Made by a program: the position numbers and the translations under genes
Shown here: positions 60,401-64,000 of the stretch, one piece after another
Layout of the letters: each line of letters begins with the position of its first letter
How positions within the stretch are numbered: the first letter of the stretch is position 1
Assembly: GCA_013397695.1 (NCBI GenBank)
Contig: VYZI01000286.1
Span: forward strand, 434,001 to 498,000
Source of the DNA: Centropus unirufus
Taxonomy: Eukaryota > Chordata > Aves > Cuculiformes > Centropidae
Direction: 5' to 3'
DNA length: 64,000 nucleotides
The notes under the pieces: generated by a model
What the model saw: the letters and a program-made list of their open reading frames with translations, nothing else
Database searches by the model: none
What the model was told of the DNA's origin: nothing

Positions 60401-62917
60401 TTTTTCCTTGAGATTTTTACATTAATTTGGTAGTGGAAATACAGCTGACTTGCACCAGAATCCTCTCCTATAGCTCTACTGAAATGACTACTTCCTAGAA
60501 CACTTCTCTTATTGAGCTTTCTCTCATTTACTGAGTTGATGTTCAACCCACTCCCCACCTTTTTTTAAAATATGCTATAATTCCTAAAACTCAAAGTCTG
60601 TCCACTTACATGGAATGCTGCTACGAAGAATGTCAAAGCCAGAAAGTACAGGTTAGTGTCAACAAATATTCCTTTTACTTCATCTGCATCCTTTTCTGAA
60701 AACCCTGAAAGAAAGAACAAGTAATTATAGGAGAAGTACTAGACAGTTAATTCTTGTTATGCTAGAGTGCAGCATGAAAGGAATCTTGTATCATCTGTAC
60801 ATGTTTTATTAAGGAATCATAAATATAAAACAAGATGGCACCTTTACTGCTAAAATTCAAGTCTACCTATATTGTGGCTAGTTATTTCACTTGCCTTAAA
60901 TAAAACCCATCAGTTACAACCAGACTGATGTGCCTTTAACATGTTGTGTAACTACAGTCAAAGCTGAACACCAGACATGCAAATAGCGAGACACAGGAAG
61001 TCATTGTGGCCCGAGTGGGAAGAAAAAGGATTACTCAACTTGGCATCTGAACTTTTATTTGATTCATAAGAAAAGTGAGCCTCACCTTAAAAGCTGAAAA
61101 ATGAGAAGAGGATTATACTGTGGAGGACAAAGGTCAGTGGGAAAGAGCCATATATGCAACAGTATAGAGCACACATCATGGATTAGGCCCCAACTCTCTT
61201 GACAGTCCTTGCAGAACTAACTTGGAAGCTTCTCTTTGGAGCTGGATACATATTCCCTACTGTCTTATCAAATATCCTAAGGAAATTTGCTTTCTTATTA
61301 TATACTGGACAACCATTAATTAAATTAAAAAAAAGTTAGAGCCTGTCCGTGATAAATATGGTTGCCATCACCGAGGATTGGTTTTTCCAGAAAATACAGC
61401 ACCCCTTTGAACTCCTTCAGTTCGTGTTAAGACACCTTCATCATGAATCCAGCCACTGTGACCGAAGTCCACCATTCTTGGAGAATGCACAACGTTGCAA
61501 TTACAGCAATGGTACCAGCTACGGCACTGGTGAGCTCAGTGCCAATTTACTTTGTGAAATCAGCTGTCCTGTATCACAGCAAAAAGAATGTGAGCTTAAC
61601 TATTTTCAAGTGATTTTGAGGTTTTGCTACTAATATAAGATGACCTTTTAATGTTATTCCAAAAAGCAATATTTCAAATGTCACATTTCACTACCTGCAA
61701 ACTTAGAGAATAAGCAGTGTCTAAGGTAAGCTTTTTTCCAGGCAGAGGAGGTGCTCCTAGAATGATAGGCCTTGATACACTTGTCCAAGACAGCCAAGGC
61801 ATGGAATATCCAATGATATTCCAGTGATCCAATGCTGCACACAAACATTGACCAAGAAATTACTTGACTCTTTCAAGACAATTCTTTTAAGTAGACATGT
61901 TATACTTTGTAGCTCCAACATACATTAGCCTGAGCTAAGGAGAAGCAGTTGAATTTTCCTTAGGATGACCTTATTCTTTACCCACTCCCCCTCTCCCAGC
62001 AAAAAATGAGAAAAGCATAAGCCTAAAGAAGCCAAAAGCCATCTAGTGAAAGAAAACTAAGACAGCAAAGATAATCCCTCAGAGCAGATCTGGATATTTA
62101 GAGTGATGATTAGACACATAAGGGTGTGCACAGTGGAACAAACATTTGAAGACTGGCTATACCATCACCAACAGAGCATATGAGCTTCAGAGTGAAAGTG
62201 TATGCTTACTTCATTACATTTAAGCAAAACATGGAATTTAATAGTTCCATGCACGTAAAGCCTCCAGTTAATCTGGATTACCTTATAAATTTGTAACTGA
62301 GCCAAACTGAGAGGCCAGCCAGTTCTGAAGTGTCAGAAGGAGTACGGTCGGAACCCAGATTCCTTCACACTGCTCAGCTTGAGCCTTACGAGTTTGCTAT
62401 GCCTGCCCATATCTCACTGTAGGTATGTGGCTACTGTGACCAGCTATATCAAAGCTTATGTAACACCGATCCAATTTTTCTGTTTAATAGATGATAGGGG
62501 AAATCTGTGGTGAAAATTCCTCTATTTTGGTCTCTTATGTTTTCATAGTAGTACTGTCCAAATACGATTTGTTTTCAAAAGGTTTCGTTACCGTCTGTAT
62601 CCTTATTTCCTACCACATGTCAACATTTTACTTCCACCTTTACCTTAAGGTAAAGCAACATAAAGATTTGCTGCATTAAAACCTTTTCATCACTGAACCA
62701 GAAAAAAAACAGAGTTAAGTGTCATCTGTGTATGTAAAAGAAAAAATTGAGGGCTTGGGATTTTTCTTGGTTCAAAGCATTTAAAGATAGAAAACATACC
62801 AAATTGTTGTAGGGAGTACACAGCGTCCTGCATATGGATCCAAAATCGGAGTTTTCCAAGTGATATTTTGTCATATGACACTGTAAGAGGTAGCTCTGTT
62901 GTTGAACGATTTATAAC
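45339..62917 (-). CDS. CLPTM1L: CLPTM1L, C-terminal 12 coding exons (partial)
   Basis: Cleft lip and palate transmembrane protein 1-like, a multipass membrane protein; family members are now linked to GPI-lipid scrambling in the ER. Twelve GT-AG exons join in frame into 939 nt, or 312 residues, about the last 58% of the roughly 538-residue vertebrate protein. Landmarks: VINRSTTELPLTVSYDKISL (1-20), WIHMQDAVYSLQQFG, a hydrophobic stretch 58-78, FSTVVIFLFLLDEQTSLLVL (105-124), MKYLSYLLYPLCIGGAGYSL (175-194), VYAFGFLFMLPQLFVNYK (214-231), FIDDIFAFIITMPTSHR in 247-284 and LYPVDKSRVNEYGESYEEK at the tail. The 5' exons lie beyond 64 kb. Downstream neighbour of TERT's promoter, in the same orientation as in mammals. 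Confidence 0.96.
45424..46723 (-). other. CLPTM1L last intron
   Basis: 1,300 bases. I see no repeat or exon in it. Confidence 0.55.
46724..46839 (-). CDS. CLPTM1L: CLPTM1L exon
   Basis: 116 bases: AFNTFIDDIFAFIITMPTSH, then RLACFRDDVVFLVYLYQR. Donor GATG|GTATGC splits the next Trp codon. Confidence 0.94.
47390..47640 (+). repeat. CR1 LINE fragment, endonuclease region
   Basis: The plus strand reads LGNKQEELEATVQLEGYDLV, then AITKTWWDESYDWSVAI, the start of the CR1 ORF2 endonuclease. It breaks down after about 80 codons. This is from the 5' half of the element, with no 3' tail seen nearby. Confidence 0.85.
47931..47998. repeat. AT-rich tandem repeat
   Basis: Repeated aaattgtaaattt-like units with one cgtaaa variant, ending in aaaaaatt. 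Probably slippage-derived. Confidence 0.85.
48532..48575. repeat. 22-base direct duplication
   Basis: The phrase agagagcaagtacccaggag plus ga occurs twice in tandem, inside a CLPTM1L intron. Confidence 0.85.
50217..50261 (-). CDS. CLPTM1L: CLPTM1L exon
   Basis: 45 bases, 15 codons: MKSVAHLPWKAFTYK. Human has LKSVAHLPW here. Only 83 bases of intron separate it from the exon upstream. Confidence 0.93.
50345..50400 (-). CDS. CLPTM1L: CLPTM1L exon
   Basis: 56 bases: (G)VYAFGFLFMLPQLFVNYK. Membrane segment. Acceptor atcttcag, donor AAG|GTAAAT. Confidence 0.93.
50687..50721 (-). CDS. CLPTM1L: CLPTM1L micro-exon
   Basis: 35 bases: (S)WYSWLINSFVN(G). Acceptor cttgtag, donor AATG|GTGAGT. Found by frame continuity between its neighbours. 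Confidence 0.92.
50722..52471 (-). other. CLPTM1L intron
   Basis: 1,750 bases with no recognised repeat or exon. Confidence 0.55.
52472..52554 (-). CDS. CLPTM1L: CLPTM1L exon
   Basis: 83 bases. AMKYLSYLLYPLCIGGAGYS, then LLNVKYK. Membrane segment. Donor AAAAG|GTACTG. Confidence 0.94.
53151..53201 (-). CDS. CLPTM1L: CLPTM1L exon
   Basis: 51 bases, 17 codons: FGTYNDSEKKTEEYDTQ. Phase 0 at both ends; acceptor gcattacag, donor CCCAG|GTAAGA. Confidence 0.93.
54224..54289 (-). CDS. CLPTM1L: CLPTM1L exon
   Basis: 66 bases, 22 codons: LWKVKKALKMTIKWQGLRPK and IQ. The second half differs more from the human peptide than its neighbours do. Confidence 0.92.
56651..56832 (-). repeat. Two adjoining CR1 LINE 3' tails
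   Basis: The plus strand shows agaattgtagaacggtttgg then cctt, followed at once by aaaatcatcaggttggaaaa plus gacctttgagatcatcaa and aatacctctagggatggtga. Two CR1 ends in the same orientation abut within 50 bases, suggesting one inserted near or in the other's tail. They lie just downstream of a CLPTM1L exon. Confidence 0.85.
56940..57043 (-). CDS. CLPTM1L: CLPTM1L exon
   Basis: 104 bases. LWRCFSTVVIFLFLLDEQTS, then LLVLIPAGIGAVIE. Two hydrophobic stretches flank DEQT. Acceptor catccag, donor GAG|GTGAGT. Confidence 0.94.
58693..58777 (-). CDS. CLPTM1L: CLPTM1L exon
   Basis: 85 bases. LLFDFLAFKNDISFWKKKRS and MIGMSTKA; a basic loop follows the helix. Donor GCAG|GTATGG. Confidence 0.94.
59325..59932 (-). 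repeat. CR1 LINE fragment, about 600 bases
   Basis: The minus strand encodes CR1 reverse-transcriptase C-terminus: LGCIQRRAAKLVKGLEGVPC, then SLEKRRLKDNLTALFSFLR, with a frame break before the terminal region. The 3' tail (gaacagaacagaatatac on the plus strand) is present. It is the longest CR1 copy here. Confidence 0.93.
60610..60704 (-). CDS. CLPTM1L: CLPTM1L exon
   Basis: 95 bases. GFSEKDADEVKGIFVDTNLY, then FLALTFFVAAFH, the start of a membrane helix. Acceptor ctttcag, donor CAT|GTAAGT. Confidence 0.94.
62800..62917 (-). CDS. CLPTM1L: CLPTM1L exon (first in window)
   Basis: 118 bases. VINRSTTELPLTVSYDKISL to HMQDAVYSLQQF, acceptor aaaatacag, donor TTTG|GTATGT. Confidence 0.94.
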
Positions 62918-64000
62918 CTGTATTTTAAAAAAAGACACAGTTTCATTTTCAATAGTAGAAAAATTGCAATGATTGTTTTCAGGTATGTTTTAAATAAAGG
63001 AAAGCAATTATAACACACTGGGATTTAATCACACAGTTTTAGAGGACAGTTTGCTTTCTGAGGGGGAATGAGATCTGAAGACTTCTATACTACTCTTGAA
63101 GACGTTTTATTTTTCCCAGAAAATCTTAAATAAGCAATTTGTTCTGCTCAAGCTCTTACAGCAACCTCGCTGTTACTGTATACAAAAGCCTCTGAGACAT
63201 TTACATGAAGTTCCCTCTGCCAGTCTCAGCTCAAGTGGGAAAAGTGTGCTTAAGTAATTCTCTCTTTTGACAGTTCTTCTCCGAATGTATCTACTAAGAT
63301 TACCTAAAATAGAAGAGTAAAAAAAATAATTAAAAAATTATATCCCAAAGGCCATAGTGAGACATTTACTAAAATGAGGCCCATTTAGGGAGAAATTCAG
63401 GTCACAATTCATAGCAAAACAAAAGGTGAGGAGGCAAGATGCTGCTACTTGCTCGGACAGGTAAAAACAGTGCAGCTAATGTTAAGCAAGCTACCCTGCC
63501 TGCAAACTTCGGGACAAGGGGTGTCACAAACATTTGTCCTGCTTCGTGATAAGTTTCAGCTAATCCTACTGTATTATGAACTACCTGAGATCTCGTTAAG
63601 CTAGGAAAAAACCTCAAGAAGCCTTAAATTGCCTCAGCTCCTGCGTAATATCTGACTGTCAAACAGGTAAAACAAAAGAACAGCGAATTGTCATGGCAGA
63701 TGTTAGGTTTCCCGGCAGCTACAAGTTCAACCTTTAAACTTGCAACAGTATCTCAAGAGTAGGGACAGGCAGGAACTCCGAAAGGCAACAGTTCAAGGTA
63801 CATTACTCCCAGCTCTCATCTCAGAGCTGCTACTTCCCACTGCATCCGTTCTACAACGGTTAGCTGCCACCTATCAGAGGTGAATGCTTCTCATGGCACA
63901 GAACACGGTTTTTTAGCCTTCCCATGTATCAGTCAGATGCCAGCTGGGGATTACTTTCCCTTTCCCATCTACTCCTTCCTCCAGTGAGTACAAACAAATT
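62918..64000 (-). other. CLPTM1L intron up to window end
   Basis: No further CLPTM1L exon was found; the preceding coding exon must lie beyond 64 kb. No clear repeat. Confidence 0.55.

Overview
The window is a piece of a bird nuclear genome. It holds interrupted vertebrate genes with GT-AG introns, CR1 LINE fragments with the avian 3' terminal repeat, and solo LTR remnants of an avian endogenous-retrovirus type. A 46-base run of N marks a draft assembly. I cannot name the species. The gene order SLC6A18, TERT, CLPTM1L is the conserved amniote telomerase locus, and TERT is fully contained.

Layout. 1-5.5 kb: last three coding exons of a SLC6 neutral amino-acid transporter (SLC6A18 by synteny) on the plus strand. 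5.5-8.95 kb: short intergenic gap between convergent gene ends. 8.96-35 kb: all 16 coding exons of telomerase reverse transcriptase on the minus strand. They join without a frame break into 3,969 nt, or 1,322 codons plus stop. 34.1-35.6 kb: GC-rich TERT 5' region, with a 20-bp minisatellite in intron 1, an assembly gap just upstream of the start codon, and a 25-bp minisatellite about 0.4-0.6 kb upstream. 35.7-44.9 kb: intergenic DNA with a decayed CR1 copy and two oppositely oriented LTR remnants. 44.9-64 kb: the last 12 coding exons of CLPTM1L (312 residues) on the minus strand; its 5' half lies beyond the window. CR1 fragments lie in its introns.

The three genes do not form a pathway. SLC6A18 is a plasma-membrane transporter, TERT is the catalytic subunit of telomerase, and CLPTM1L is a multipass membrane protein. 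TERT keeps the T motif, both catalytic aspartate sites (D902; D1059/D1060), motif B', motif E and the C-terminal extension, so it looks functional.

I found no new multi-gene system. The most interesting non-coding signals are the intron-1 minisatellite, which carries three CACGTG E-boxes; the purine/pyrimidine-biased 25-bp array upstream; the stop-free reading frame from TERT exon 1 into intron 1; and the LTR remnant in TERT orientation about 1.7 kb upstream.
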